This document shows positions 1 through 7,829 of a DNA stretch of 43,582 nt, piece after piece. A model generated the notes under the pieces. The model did no database searches. It worked only from the letters and a program-made list of their open reading frames with translations, and had not been told where the DNA came from. The DNA is from Synergistaceae bacterium (GTDB lineage Bacteria; Synergistota; Synergistia; Synergistales; Synergistaceae), in the NCBI GenBank assembly GCA_031269875.1, contig JAISYM010000088.1:1-43582 (forward strand). The letters run 5' to 3'. Position 1 is the stretch's first letter, and each line of letters opens with the position of its first letter. The translations under genes were made by a program, and so were the position numbers.

Positions 1-1
1 C

Positions 2-274
2 ACAGGCGAGGACGCCTCCGGCGTATGGGCGGTATATGTGAGCGGCGACGGCACAAAGCCTGAGCGCATGGCCGACAGCAAGTACAACGCAACCAGGCAG
101 CTGGTCGTGTTCACGACCGTCCACCTCTCGACCTACGCCGTGATCTACGACGGCGCGAGCGCGAACAACACGGCAGGCAGCGCGGGAAGCGGCGGCGGCT
201 GCGACACGGGCGCGGCGGCGTTGTTGGCGATAGGCGCGGCGGCGGCAGTGGCGAAAAAACGCCGCAAAGGTTAG
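2..274 (+). CDS. C-terminal end of a Synerg-CTERM surface/exported protein (5' truncated)
   Basis: The reading frame is open from base 2 to a TAG stop at 272-274; its start lies outside the window. About 60 residues of a beta-rich extracellular-type domain are followed by a Ser/Gly linker and then the motif GGGCDTG, an Ala-rich hydrophobic stretch, and the basic end KKRRKG. That order (Gly-Cys motif, membrane segment, basic tail) is the Synerg-CTERM sorting signal, as far as I know described only in Synergistota. By analogy with other C-terminal sorting tails, the Cys is probably the processing or anchoring site; this is inferred. The function of the main domain cannot be judged from this piece. 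A perfect hairpin at 301-342 follows the stop. Confidence 0.8.
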   Translation, partial: TGEDASGVWAVYVSGDGTKPERMADSKYNATRQLVVFTTVHLSTYAVIYDGASANNTAGSAGSGGGCDTGAAALLAIGAAAAVAKKRRKG

Positions 275-300
275 TTAAGCGCGGCAAGTGAACCAATGAG

Positions 301-342
301 CCATATCCGGCTTTTTATATTTTTATAAAAGGCCGGATATGG
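301..342 (+). terminator. Perfect 19-bp hairpin downstream of the Synerg-CTERM gene
   Basis: Bases 301-319 pair with 324-342 (one G-U pair) around a 4-base loop. The outer 11 bp are GC-containing and the inner part is A/T only. It sits 27 bases after the stop codon, as a terminator would. There is no T-tract after either arm, so it is not a textbook intrinsic terminator and may act as an mRNA 3' end stabiliser. Confidence 0.5.
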
Positions 343-456
343 CAATCGTCATCGCGTACAGGCTCCGCGCGGTGTCTGGCGCTGATGAGATCGCGGGAAG
401 GACTCCCGCGGGCTTGAAAAAAATGTAATAAGACCGCGAAAAACAGTTTCCACCGA

Positions 457-501
457 AAAGGTCTGTATGCGGGCAAAGATAGCTATCGCATACAGACCTT
501 T
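457..501 (-). terminator. Hairpin at the end of the liv operon
   Basis: A 15-bp perfect stem (457-471 with 487-501) with a 15-base loop lies 53 bases downstream of the livF stop. Read on the minus strand it is followed by four T residues (456-459), giving a weak intrinsic terminator for the leftward liv transcript. Between 275 and 553 I see only this hairpin and the one at 301-342. Confidence 0.5.
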
Positions 502-553
502 AACGCGGAGAGGGGCGGGCGTTTTATGGTAAACGGTTTTTTTTAAGAGCGCG

Positions 554-1255
554 TCATCCGCCCAGATACGCCTTTTTCACCTCGTCGTTGTCCAGAAGCT
601 CATTCGCGCCAGCTTCGAGCGCGATTCGGCCCGTTTCCAGCACATAACACCTGTGCGCGACGGAGAGCGCCATTCTGGCGTTCTGTTCCACCAGTAGGAT
701 GGTCACTCCGGCGGCGTTGAGTTCCCTTATAATGTCGAATATCTGCTGCACGAGCACCGGAGCCAGTCCCATTGAGGGCTCGTCCATCATTATGAGCTTC
801 GGGAGCGACATCATGGAGCGTCCCAGGGCAAGCATCTGCTGTTCCCCGCCGGACAGGGTACCGGCTATTTGTCTTTTTCTCTCGCCAACTCGCGGAAAGC
901 GTTCGTACACGTCACGCATCGTCCGTTTATTTTCCGCTCCGCTCCGCAGATATCCGCCCATTTCCAGATTTTCCTCCACGGTGAGCTGCTGGAATATCCG
1001 GCGGCCCTCCGGCACGTGAGCCAAGCCCCTTCGCGTGAGCTTGCAGGCTTCGGTCGAGCTTATGTCGTCGCCCAGAAAGGTTATCCTGCCGGTCTTTGAG
1101 CGCAGCAGCCCCGACACGGTCTTAAGGATCGTACTCTTGCCGGCGCCGTTGGCCCCTATCAGGGTGACTATCTCCCCCTGCGCGACCTCGAAGGATACGT
1201 CCTTGACGGCGTGAATAGCGCCGTAGTAGACGTTGATGTTTTCTACCTTCAGCAC
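554..1255 (-). CDS. livF: Branched-chain amino-acid ABC transporter ATP-binding protein LivF
   Basis: A 233-residue ABC ATPase, the usual LivF length. It has Walker A GANGAGKST near residue 35, the ABC signature LSGGEQQMLALGRS near 135, Walker B LIMMDEP followed by SMGLAP, and the switch His region ending LLVEQN. LivF pairs with LivG on the cytoplasmic face of the LivHM channel and powers import of leucine, isoleucine and valine or related substrates delivered by LivK. It is the last gene of a five-gene minus-strand operon and starts 3 bases after the livG stop, so the two are translationally linked. The exact substrate cannot be read from the ATPase. Confidence 0.95.
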   Translation of the reverse strand: MLKVENINVYYGAIHAVKDVSFEVAQGEIVTLIGANGAGKSTILKTVSGLLRSKTGRITFLGDDISSTEACKLTRRGLAHVPEGRRIFQQLTVEENLEMGGYLRSGAENKRTMRDVYERFPRVGERKRQIAGTLSGGEQQMLALGRSMMSLPKLIMMDEPSMGLAPVLVQQIFDIIRELNAAGVTILLVEQNARMALSVAHRCYVLETGRIALEAGANELLDNDEVKKAYLGG

Positions 1256-1258
1256 CGG

Positions 1259-2035
1259 TCAGTCCCCCTCCCGCTGGGATCCGAGGTAAGCCTCTACGAC
1301 CATCGGATTGTTCCTGATTTCATCGGGAGCGCCCTGCGCTATTATCAAGCCGTAATTGAGAACCAAAATCCGCTCACAGACGCCCATGACAAGGCTCATG
1401 TCGTGTTCAATGAGGATTATGGCCACGTCGAACTTGTCGCGCACGTCGCGTATCGTGCGCATCAGTTCCGCTGTTTCCGACGGATTCATGCCGGCCGCCG
1501 GTTCGTCGAGCAGAAGCACTTTCGGGTTCGTGGCGAGAGCGCGTATTATTTCGAGCCTTCGCTGAGCGCCGTATGGAAGGCTGCCGGCGGGATACCCGGC
1601 CATGCTTTCCATGTCGAAGACGGAGAGAAGCTCCAGGCTGGTTTCCGAAGCCTCCGCTTCCTGCTTCCAGTAGGAGGGAAGGCGGAGACACGCCGCCAAT
1701 AGCGAGTAATTCATGCTGTTGTGGAGCGCTATCTTCACGTTGTCCATGACGGAGAGGGACCTGAAAAGCCTTATGTTCTGGAACGTCCGCGCTATGCCAT
1801 GACGCGTGACCTCGTGCGTAGACTTCCCCAGGGTATTTTTGCCCGTGAGCTTTATGCTCCCCCTGGAAGGGCGATAGACGTTCGTGAGAAGGTTGAACAC
1901 GGTCGTCTTGCCCGCGCCGTTTGGCCCGATCAGCCCCACGATTTCGCGGTTCCCGACCTGTATGCTGAAGTCGTCCAACGCGTGAAGCCCGCCGAAATTT
2001 ATGCCAAGGCTGGCTACGTCAAGAACCGGAGGCAT
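1259..2035 (-). CDS. livG: Branched-chain amino-acid ABC transporter ATP-binding protein LivG
   Basis: A 258-residue ABC ATPase with Walker A GPNGAGKTT near residue 37, the LivG-specific signature variant LPYGAQRRLEI in place of LSGGQ, Walker B VLLLDEP followed by AAGMNP, and the C-terminal extension ending VVEAYLG that marks the LivG/BCA subfamily. It forms the ATPase heterodimer with LivF. Its ATG lies inside the end of livM (17-base overlap), which points to coupled translation and fixed stoichiometry with the permease. Confidence 0.95.
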   Translation of the reverse strand: MPPVLDVASLGINFGGLHALDDFSIQVGNREIVGLIGPNGAGKTTVFNLLTNVYRPSRGSIKLTGKNTLGKSTHEVTRHGIARTFQNIRLFRSLSVMDNVKIALHNSMNYSLLAACLRLPSYWKQEAEASETSLELLSVFDMESMAGYPAGSLPYGAQRRLEIIRALATNPKVLLLDEPAAGMNPSETAELMRTIRDVRDKFDVAIILIEHDMSLVMGVCERILVLNYGLIIAQGAPDEIRNNPMVVEAYLGSQREGD

Positions 2036-3032
2036 CGCCGCCGCCTCCTTTTTTCAGAATCCTGGCGCGTATGGAGGCGCACAGCCCGTCGATGGAGTCG
2101 CCGAGCGAAAATTCGTATCTTCCGCACAGGCCGGACGGTTTGAATATCATCACCGTCACCAGCAGCAGCGAATATATGACCATGCGGTATTCCGCGAACC
2201 CGCGAAGCAGTTCGGGCAGTATGGTTAATACTGCCGCGGATATTACGGAGCCGAATACGGAGCCCAGCCCCCCGAGAACGACTATGACCAGGATTTCGAC
2301 GGAGCGCATGAAACCGAAAGTAGACGGATCCAGTATGCTGAGATAATGCGCGTAGAGTCCGCCCGCCACACCTGCAAAGCCGGCTGAAATACTGAAGGCG
2401 AGAACTTTGTAATAGGTGGTGGGTATACCGGACGCCTCCGCCGCTATCTCGTCCTCGCGGATCGAGATTATGGCCCTGCCGTGCCGCGATTTTATCAGCG
2501 TGTTTATCACGTACAGCGTTATGAGCACGAAAATATAGACCCATGTTACAGTGGTCTGCCTGCCTATGCCCTTGAGCCCGTAAGCTCCTCCGGTAAATTT
2601 CAGGTTCAGTATTATGACCCGTATTATCTCACCGAAGCCGAGAGTGATGATCGCCAGGTAATCACCCTTCAGGCGAAGCGCCGGCAGTCCGATCACGACG
2701 CCGAACATCGCCGAGACGGTAAAACCTATCAAGAGCGCCGCAGGCAGTTCGAAACTCGGGGGAAGGCTGACCGACATGGAGAACAGCGCCGCCGCGTAAC
2801 CGCCGACGGACATGAAACCGGCGTGTCCCAGCGGAAGCTGTCCCAGAAAACCGGCTGTGAGGTTGAGGCTCACCGCGAGTATGATGTTGTACCCTATCGG
2901 TATCAGCATAAGCGCCTGATAACGGTTCAGAACCTTGCCGCCGATGAGCGACATTATCACGATATAGAGCCCGAGCGCGGCGGCGGCGTTGAGCGCGTAT
3001 CTGACAGGCGTCCGTTTCAGCAATCCCGGCAT
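2019..3032 (-). CDS. livM: Branched-chain amino-acid ABC transporter permease LivM
   Basis: A 337-residue integral membrane protein with about nine to ten hydrophobic segments. The family loop GLPALRLKGDYLAIITLGFG is present near residue 120 and the cytoplasmic coupling segment with GRAIISIREDEIAAEASG near 185-200. Together with LivH it forms the channel through which the LivK ligand passes. It begins 6 bases after the livH stop. The C-terminal tail after the last membrane helix is about 35 residues, basic and Gly-rich (ILKKGGGG), and overlaps the livG start. Confidence 0.94.
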   Translation of the reverse strand: MPGLLKRTPVRYALNAAAALGLYIVIMSLIGGKVLNRYQALMLIPIGYNIILAVSLNLTAGFLGQLPLGHAGFMSVGGYAAALFSMSVSLPPSFELPAALLIGFTVSAMFGVVIGLPALRLKGDYLAIITLGFGEIIRVIILNLKFTGGAYGLKGIGRQTTVTWVYIFVLITLYVINTLIKSRHGRAIISIREDEIAAEASGIPTTYYKVLAFSISAGFAGVAGGLYAHYLSILDPSTFGFMRSVEILVIVVLGGLGSVFGSVISAAVLTILPELLRGFAEYRMVIYSLLLVTVMIFKPSGLCGRYEFSLGDSIDGLCASIRARILKKGGGGDASGS

Positions 3033-3038
3033 ATCGCG

Positions 3039-3911
3039 CTAAACCTTTTCGCCGATATTGCGGCCGAATATCCCGGACGGTCTTATCAGCAGCACCACTA
3101 TCAATATGCCGAACACGACCGCGTCCGTAAGCTGAGAGCTGATGAAGCCCCTTGTGAAACTTTCCGTGACGCCTATTAAAACCCCGCCGATCATCGCGCC
3201 GGGGATCGAGCCGATACCGCCGAGTACGGCGGCCACGAAAGCCTTTAGCCCCAGCATATTGCCCATTGTCGGCTGTATCTGCGAATAGGAGCAGCAGTAA
3301 AACACCGCGCCCACGGCGGCCAGCCCGGAACCGAGCGCGAAGGTGAACGAGATGGTGTTGTTCACGTTAATGCCCATGAGCTGAGCCGCCTCGCCGTCCT
3401 CCGACACGGTTCTCATGGCCTTGCCTATTTTGGTGCGCTTCACGAGAAGGGTGAGCCCGATCATTATGAGCGTAGACGTCGCTATCGTCACAGCGGTGGC
3501 GTTTGAAAACTGCCGGTCGCCTATAGATATGGTGCCTTCGAAAATATTGGAGAACATCCTCGGGTCGGCCGAGAATATCAGCTGCACCGCGTTTTGCAGA
3601 AAGAGGCTTATGCCTATGGCCGTCACCAGAAGCGCCAGCCTGTCCGAGTTGCGCAGAGGCTTGTAGGCGATTTTTTCTATCAGCACGCCGAGAACCGAAC
3701 ACAAGGCTATGGCGGCCGGCACGGCAAGCCACGCCGGGACAGCCAAGCGCGACATGAGGTACCAGACACAGTACGCCCCAACCATGATTATATCGCCGTG
3801 AGCGAAGTTGACGAGTTTGACTATTCCGTAGACCATACTGTAACCGAGTGCTACGAGCGCGTATATGCTCCCGATCTGAAGGCCGATTATCACTAGATAG
3901 ACAAAGGTCAT
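3039..3911 (-). CDS. livH: Branched-chain amino-acid ABC transporter permease LivH
   Basis: A 290-residue membrane protein with about eight hydrophobic segments, the N-terminal block ALGYSMVYGIVKLVNFAHGD typical of LivH and the coupling loop with GKAMRTVSEDGEAAQLMGI. I start it at the ATG at 3911, which has GGGAG nine bases upstream; a TTG seven codons further out (3932) would place the ribosome-binding site inside the gene. The leader between livK and livH contains a strong terminator hairpin, so livH and the genes after it are probably expressed below livK. Confidence 0.93.
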   Translation of the reverse strand: MTFVYLVIIGLQIGSIYALVALGYSMVYGIVKLVNFAHGDIIMVGAYCVWYLMSRLAVPAWLAVPAAIALCSVLGVLIEKIAYKPLRNSDRLALLVTAIGISLFLQNAVQLIFSADPRMFSNIFEGTISIGDRQFSNATAVTIATSTLIMIGLTLLVKRTKIGKAMRTVSEDGEAAQLMGINVNNTISFTFALGSGLAAVGAVFYCCSYSQIQPTMGNMLGLKAFVAAVLGGIGSIPGAMIGGVLIGVTESFTRGFISSQLTDAVVFGILIVVLLIRPSGIFGRNIGEKV

Positions 3912-3930
3912 CGGTAAACGTCTCCCGGGC

Positions 3931-3965
3931 AAAAAAAAGCCGTGGGGCGGCGAACATGCCGCCCC
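3931..3965 (-). terminator. Intrinsic terminator/attenuator between livK and livH
   Basis: On the minus strand an 8-bp all-GC stem (3958-3965 with 3944-3951, 6-base loop) is followed within 5 bases by eight consecutive T residues (3938-3931). It lies between the livK stop at 3996 and the livH start at 3911. This position is common in importer operons where the binding protein must be made in excess: most transcripts would end here and read-through would supply the permeases and ATPases. Confidence 0.85.
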
Positions 3966-3995
3966 GCAGTTTTGCCGCCGTAAATCACAATATAT

Positions 3996-5150
3996 TTACC
4001 TGTACTTAGTCTCGAATTTGTAAGCGCCATCCACGATCTTGATGACCGATACGTCCTTCACCGGGTTATTGTTCACGAAAGTGATGCGCCCGGTGACACA
4101 TTCGAGATCGGTGGCCGTCAAGTTGTCGATTATCGCCTGATACGATTCCGGCGTCGCGCTCACCTTGACTCCGGCGTCCAATGTTTTCCGCACGGCGTTG
4201 AAAAGTATCGCCGCGGCGTCATAACCGAGAGCCGCGAACGAGTTCGGCATACTGCCGTAAGCGGCCTCGTAGCTCTTGCGAAGATTCTTTACGAGAGGAG
4301 AGGGATCGTCCGGGAAATAGTGGTTCGGGAAATACATGCCGTTGAACACCGAGTAATCCGCGCCCTCTATTTCAAGAACGCCGTCGGTTCCGTCCACGCC
4401 CAGGAATACGGACTTGATTCCGGCCTTGCGCGCCTGCGAGCAGATGAGGTACGCCTTGTTGTAATAGTCTGGAATAAAGAGCACGTCCGGCGCGGACTTC
4501 GCTATGTTCGTGAGCTGCGCGTTGAAATCGACATCGTCGTTGGCGTAGCTCTCGACTGCCGTGACCTTGAGCCCCGACTTTTCGGCGTTTTCCTTAAAAG
4601 CGTTGTAAAGCCCGGTCGAATAAGCGTCAGAGACGTTGTAGATGACGGCCGCGGTCTTCGCCTTCAGCTTTTCAAAGGCGAATCTTGCCATAGCCCCGCC
4701 CTGAAACGGATCCTCGAAGCATGTGCGGAAGAAATTCTTGCCGTATTTTGTCACGTCTGGGTGCGTGGCTGTTCCGGTGATGCACGGGACGTTGTCCGCC
4801 GCGGAAGCCTCGGCCACTCCGAACGTCGGCGAACTCGTCACGGGGCCGATGATGGCCGCGACCTCGTCGGCCGTGACGAGTTTGTTATAGGCGTTAAGCG
4901 ACTCTGTAGGGTCTCCCTTATCGTCGTAGATGATCAGTTGGATTTTGTGCCCGTTAATTCCCCCGGCGTCGTTGGTCTGCTTGGCGAAAAGCTCCGAGCC
5001 ATTCTTGGTGGCTATGCCGTACACCGCCACGTTGCCGGTCAAAGGAGCGATAACGCCTATCTTTATGACGGACGCGTCCCCGGCGAAAGCTGTCCCGCCC
5101 AAACAAAGCGCCAATACCAACACCAACGCGAAAATTTTCTTCATTATCAT
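3996..5150 (-). CDS. livK: Branched-chain amino-acid ABC transporter substrate-binding protein LivK
   Basis: A type I periplasmic-binding-fold receptor of about 384 residues. The N-terminus is a signal peptide (MKKIF, hydrophobic core, cleavage likely at TAFA before GDAS). The mature protein opens with IKIGVIAPLTGNVAVYG, the standard Leu/Ile/Val-binding opening, and has the family blocks GINGHKIQLIIYDDKGDP and AAIIGPVTSSPT. It captures the amino acid outside the membrane and hands it to LivHM. GGGGAG at 5156-5161 favours the ATG at 5150; a GTG at 5153 and an ATG at 5144 are alternatives. The first gene of the operon, it has its own promoter at 5222-5250 and a terminator behind it. Confidence 0.95.
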   Translation of the reverse strand: MIMKKIFALVLVLALCLGGTAFAGDASVIKIGVIAPLTGNVAVYGIATKNGSELFAKQTNDAGGINGHKIQLIIYDDKGDPTESLNAYNKLVTADEVAAIIGPVTSSPTFGVAEASAADNVPCITGTATHPDVTKYGKNFFRTCFEDPFQGGAMARFAFEKLKAKTAAVIYNVSDAYSTGLYNAFKENAEKSGLKVTAVESYANDDVDFNAQLTNIAKSAPDVLFIPDYYNKAYLICSQARKAGIKSVFLGVDGTDGVLEIEGADYSVFNGMYFPNHYFPDDPSPLVKNLRKSYEAAYGSMPNSFAALGYDAAAILFNAVRKTLDAGVKVSATPESYQAIIDNLTATDLECVTGRITFVNNNPVKDVSVIKIVDGAYKFETKYR

Positions 5151-5197
5151 CACGTCTCCCCGTAGAAGTATGTTATGAATAAACCCAGTATCGGGAT

Positions 5198-5214
5198 GAC
5201 GGAACGAGTCCGTC
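5198..5214 (-). promoter_or_regulatory. Hairpin at the predicted 5' end of the liv mRNA
   Basis: GACGGA (5198-5203) pairs with TCCGTC (5209-5214) around a 5-base loop. It falls right at the predicted transcript start from the promoter at 5222-5250, so it would form a 5'-terminal stem-loop that could protect the mRNA. I see no recognisable riboswitch fold in the rest of the leader. Confidence 0.4.
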
Positions 5215-5221
5215 GCTGTGG

Positions 5222-5250
5222 ACTTTACAAGAAACTGGCGTCATTGTCAA
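5222..5250 (-). promoter_or_regulatory. Sigma70-type promoter for the liv operon
   Basis: On the minus strand there is a consensus -35 TTGACA (5250-5245), a 17-base spacer and a -10 TAAAGT (5227-5222, four of six matches). Transcription would begin near 5214, leaving a leader of about 65 bases before livK. Confidence 0.7.
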
Positions 5251-5328
5251 TAAAATGGGCGGTTTCCGGACTTTTTCATCAGCGCCGTAAATTTTTTTTA
5301 AAGCCGCTCCATTACTGAATTTCCCCCG

Positions 5329-5358
5329 TTGTTTATGTAAGCGAAAACTTGGTATAAT
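5329..5358 (+). promoter_or_regulatory. Promoter for the Rpn-family gene
   Basis: A perfect -10 TATAAT at 5353-5358 is preceded by TTGTTT (5329-5334) with an 18-base spacer. The gene starts at 5393 with GGAG at 5381-5384 in the leader. Confidence 0.65.
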
Positions 5359-5392
5359 GCCGTTGTAAATCAAAAGAGACGGAGCGGGATAT

Positions 5393-6238
5393 ATGAGTGA
5401 GAGCTGGATTGACCGGAGCTGGAAGGATGTATTGAAAGAAAATTTGGACGACGCTATATCATTTTTTATGCCAGGCTTGGCGGAATTGAGAGACTACTCA
5501 GCAAAACCGAGGGTTGCCGATCCGGAACGTCCGGCCATCGGAGGCAAATCGAACAAAGGAAAGAGGATTTCGGACTTGTGCATATCCATGCCGCTGAAAG
5601 ACGGAGGAGAGTCGCGGGCGATATTTATGGTTGAGCAACAGCACGAGGACGATGATACGCTGCCGCTCCGCATCTTTCAAAGTTACTACCGTGCGAGTGA
5701 CGAATACGCGCTCCCTGTCACGTCGCTTGCCATCTATACGGGAAAAACGGAGCCTATAGACGCTTACGTCAGGGAGTGGCAAGGGACATCGGTTTATTTC
5801 AAGTATAACGTCTACAGCGTGAACAAAGCCGATGGGTACGAGTTGAAACGGGATGCCCGTGACTTCGCTTTGCCGGTTCTCGCGGCAAAAAGGATGCTGG
5901 AGGCCGGAGGGAAAGCAGCGAAGCGCGGGGAATACTCTCTTGAGCTTCTCGAACGCATAGGGGAGAGAAACTTTGACGGCGAAAAAGCGTGGTCATTTCA
6001 GAAATTTGCGTACCGTTTGTTTCAAATTGACAAGGACGACATTGACCCGAAGGTCAAGGGGGTGTGGAAAATGCAGTTCAGGCCGATAGACGAAGTGGTT
6101 AAGGATATTCATATTCGAGATGCAAAGGAAGAAAAGGCTCTTGAGGTAGCCCGGAATTTCTTGAACATGGGATTGCCGCTTGACCAGATAGCGCAAGGGA
6201 CTGGCCTTTCGGTTGAAGAGATCAGCGCCCTTCGTTAA
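5393..6238 (+). CDS. Rpn-family (PD-(D/E)XK) recombination-promoting nuclease / putative transposase-like protein
   Basis: A 281-residue cytoplasmic protein of the Rpn/YhgA-like family. The N-terminal half carries a PD-(D/E)XK-like core: an acidic residue in SDLCISMPL near 62 and the E-x-Q-type strand FMVEQQHEDD near 77-86. The C-terminus (ALEVARNFLNMGLPLDQIAQ onward, about 250-281) is the short helical repeat typical of these proteins, seen in many transposase-related families. E. coli Rpn proteins are DNA nucleases that stimulate RecA-independent recombination; whether this copy does so is inferred. ATG at 5393 has GGAG 8 bases upstream. It is monocistronic with its own promoter and no neighbouring insertion-sequence ends, so it looks like a lone accessory gene. 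Confidence 0.8.
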   Translation: MSESWIDRSWKDVLKENLDDAISFFMPGLAELRDYSAKPRVADPERPAIGGKSNKGKRISDLCISMPLKDGGESRAIFMVEQQHEDDDTLPLRIFQSYYRASDEYALPVTSLAIYTGKTEPIDAYVREWQGTSVYFKYNVYSVNKADGYELKRDARDFALPVLAAKRMLEAGGKAAKRGEYSLELLERIGERNFDGEKAWSFQKFAYRLFQIDKDDIDPKVKGVWKMQFRPIDEVVKDIHIRDAKEEKALEVARNFLNMGLPLDQIAQGTGLSVEEISALR

Positions 6239-6279
6239 TATCATAAATTTAATTGTGCCGATTCCAAGAAAAATATCTG

Positions 6280-6285
6280 TATAAT
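6280..6285 (+). promoter_or_regulatory. -10 element upstream of the MATE gene
   Basis: A perfect TATAAT without a convincing -35 at the usual distance (a TTGTGC lies 21 bases upstream). It places the transcript start near 6292, which argues against an ATG at 6291 as the start codon of the next gene. Confidence 0.4.
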
Positions 6286-6359
6286 ATGTTATGTCGCTTC
6301 CGTCATTGGGCGGGCGGCCATTTTCGGCGGAGAGGATCCCGCGCCGCGGGAAACGCAGG

Positions 6360-7730
6360 GTGAGCGACACGACTAACGGAAAATATGACCTCACGCAAGG
6401 CGGGATATTCGGCAGGCTGATGATGGTCGCGCTCCCGATAATTGGCGTACAGCTTATGATGATGAGCTATAACCTGGTGGATATGTTCCTGCTGGGCAAG
6501 GTAGGAAGTCAGGCAGTCGCGGCCTCCGGCATGGCTGGTATGTATATGTGGCTCTCATCGGGGGTCATGCTCATCGGCAGAATGGGCGCGGAGATCGGTG
6601 TCGCCCAGAATTTTGGCAGACGGGACGAGGAATCCGCCCGAAAATTCGCGCTCTGTTCGATATATTTGGGCCTTGGATGCGGTTTGGCGTTCGCCGCGAT
6701 CTGCATCGTCTTCAGCGGGCCTCTGATCGGTTTTTTCCGTATGCGCGACGCCCTCGTCACGAAAAGCGCCGAGAACTATCTTTCGATAGTGGCGGTCGGA
6801 ATGCCCGCAGTTTTTACAGGAGCGGCTGTCGCGGGAATATTCAACGGCTCCGGCAATTCGCGGGCGCCGTTTTGGATAAACGCGGCCGGGCTTGCCGGAA
6901 ACGTCATCCTCGACCCCATCTTCATCTTCACGCTCGGGATGGGTGTCGAAGGCGCGGCTGTCGCTACCGTTGCCGCGCAGGTTCTGTGCGTGGGGCTGTC
7001 GCTCTTTGCGCTTGTCATAAAAAAAGACCGCCCATTCGAGCGCTTTGTCTTTATTATGAAGCCGGAAATCCGTTACTGCGCCGATATCTTGCGCTGGAGT
7101 TTTCCGATAGCTCTGGAGAGTATGCTATTCACATTTTTCACCCTGATCGTCTCACGGCTGGTTGCCGGCTTCGGCGCGGGGGCGATGGCGGTCTACCGGG
7201 TCGGTACGCAGATAGAGTCGATGAACTGGCTTGTCAGCGTTGGTATGTCGACCGCCGTCACGGCGTTTATCGGACAGAACTACGGCGCCGAAGCCTGGGA
7301 CAGGATAAGGGGTTGCTGCCGTGTGTCGATCCTCTCGGCGTGCGTTTGGGGTACGGCGGTGACCGTATTGATGGCTGCGGCTGGAGGTCCGCTATTCTGG
7401 TTTTTTCTTCCGGATCCCGCCCTTCTGGATATGGGCAGGTCATTTTTGAAAATCATGGCGATATGTCAGGTGTTTGGCTGTTTGGAAGCCGTCTCAGCCG
7501 GTGTTTTCAGAGGTTTCGGCAGAACGCTTCCGCCGTCTGTCGTAAGTATCCTCTGCAACGCGCTGCGCATACCGATCGCGTACGTTCTCTCTCAAGGGGA
7601 TCTGGGGCAAAACGGCGTCTGGCTCGGTATAACGATAAGCGCCACACTGCGCGGCCTGTTTATCTTTCTGTGGTTTCTCGCCGACAGGAGGTCGCGGCGC
7701 CTTGGATTATCGCGGTTGCGGGGAACGTGA
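6360..7730 (+). CDS. MATE family multidrug/metabolite exporter
   Basis: A membrane protein of about 456 residues with twelve hydrophobic segments in two related halves, the usual MATE size and layout. Family blocks include MVALPIIGVQLMMMSYNLVD in helix 1, the GxxNxxLDPIFIF block (AGLAGNVILDPIFIF) in the first half and FIGQNYGAE in the second. It probably exports drugs or metabolites in exchange for Na+ or H+. The frame extends up to an ATG at 6291, but that codon lies just after a TATAAT and has no ribosome-binding site; the GTG at 6360 gives a normal-length N-terminus, although its upstream GGGA is weak. Substrate unknown. Confidence 0.88.
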   Translation: MSDTTNGKYDLTQGGIFGRLMMVALPIIGVQLMMMSYNLVDMFLLGKVGSQAVAASGMAGMYMWLSSGVMLIGRMGAEIGVAQNFGRRDEESARKFALCSIYLGLGCGLAFAAICIVFSGPLIGFFRMRDALVTKSAENYLSIVAVGMPAVFTGAAVAGIFNGSGNSRAPFWINAAGLAGNVILDPIFIFTLGMGVEGAAVATVAAQVLCVGLSLFALVIKKDRPFERFVFIMKPEIRYCADILRWSFPIALESMLFTFFTLIVSRLVAGFGAGAMAVYRVGTQIESMNWLVSVGMSTAVTAFIGQNYGAEAWDRIRGCCRVSILSACVWGTAVTVLMAAAGGPLFWFFLPDPALLDMGRSFLKIMAICQVFGCLEAVSAGVFRGFGRTLPPSVVSILCNALRIPIAYVLSQGDLGQNGVWLGITISATLRGLFIFLWFLADRRSRRLGLSRLRGT

Positions 7731-7770
7731 CGGTTATGTCTGATAAGGACGATTTTGTTTGATCATGTCC

Positions 7771-7799
7771 TTGACATTTCCCTACTAAACATGTATGAT
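7771..7799 (+). promoter_or_regulatory. Strong promoter and possible operator for the Rrf2-cysK-metY operon
   Basis: TTGACA (7771-7776), a 17-base spacer and TATGAT (7794-7799) preceded by TG form a near-consensus promoter. The spacer and -10 include an ACATGT core with partly symmetrical flanks (CCTACTAA and TAAGG), where an Rrf2 autorepressor could bind; the operator is an inference. Confidence 0.75.
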
Positions 7800-7829
7800 A
7801 AGGTAGAAATAGGACTTGGGGGTAGCGTT

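Noticed and set aside
6291-6359. ATG at 6291 as the start of the MATE protein
   Set aside because: It follows a TATAAT by five bases, has no ribosome-binding site, and adds 23 residues unlike the family.
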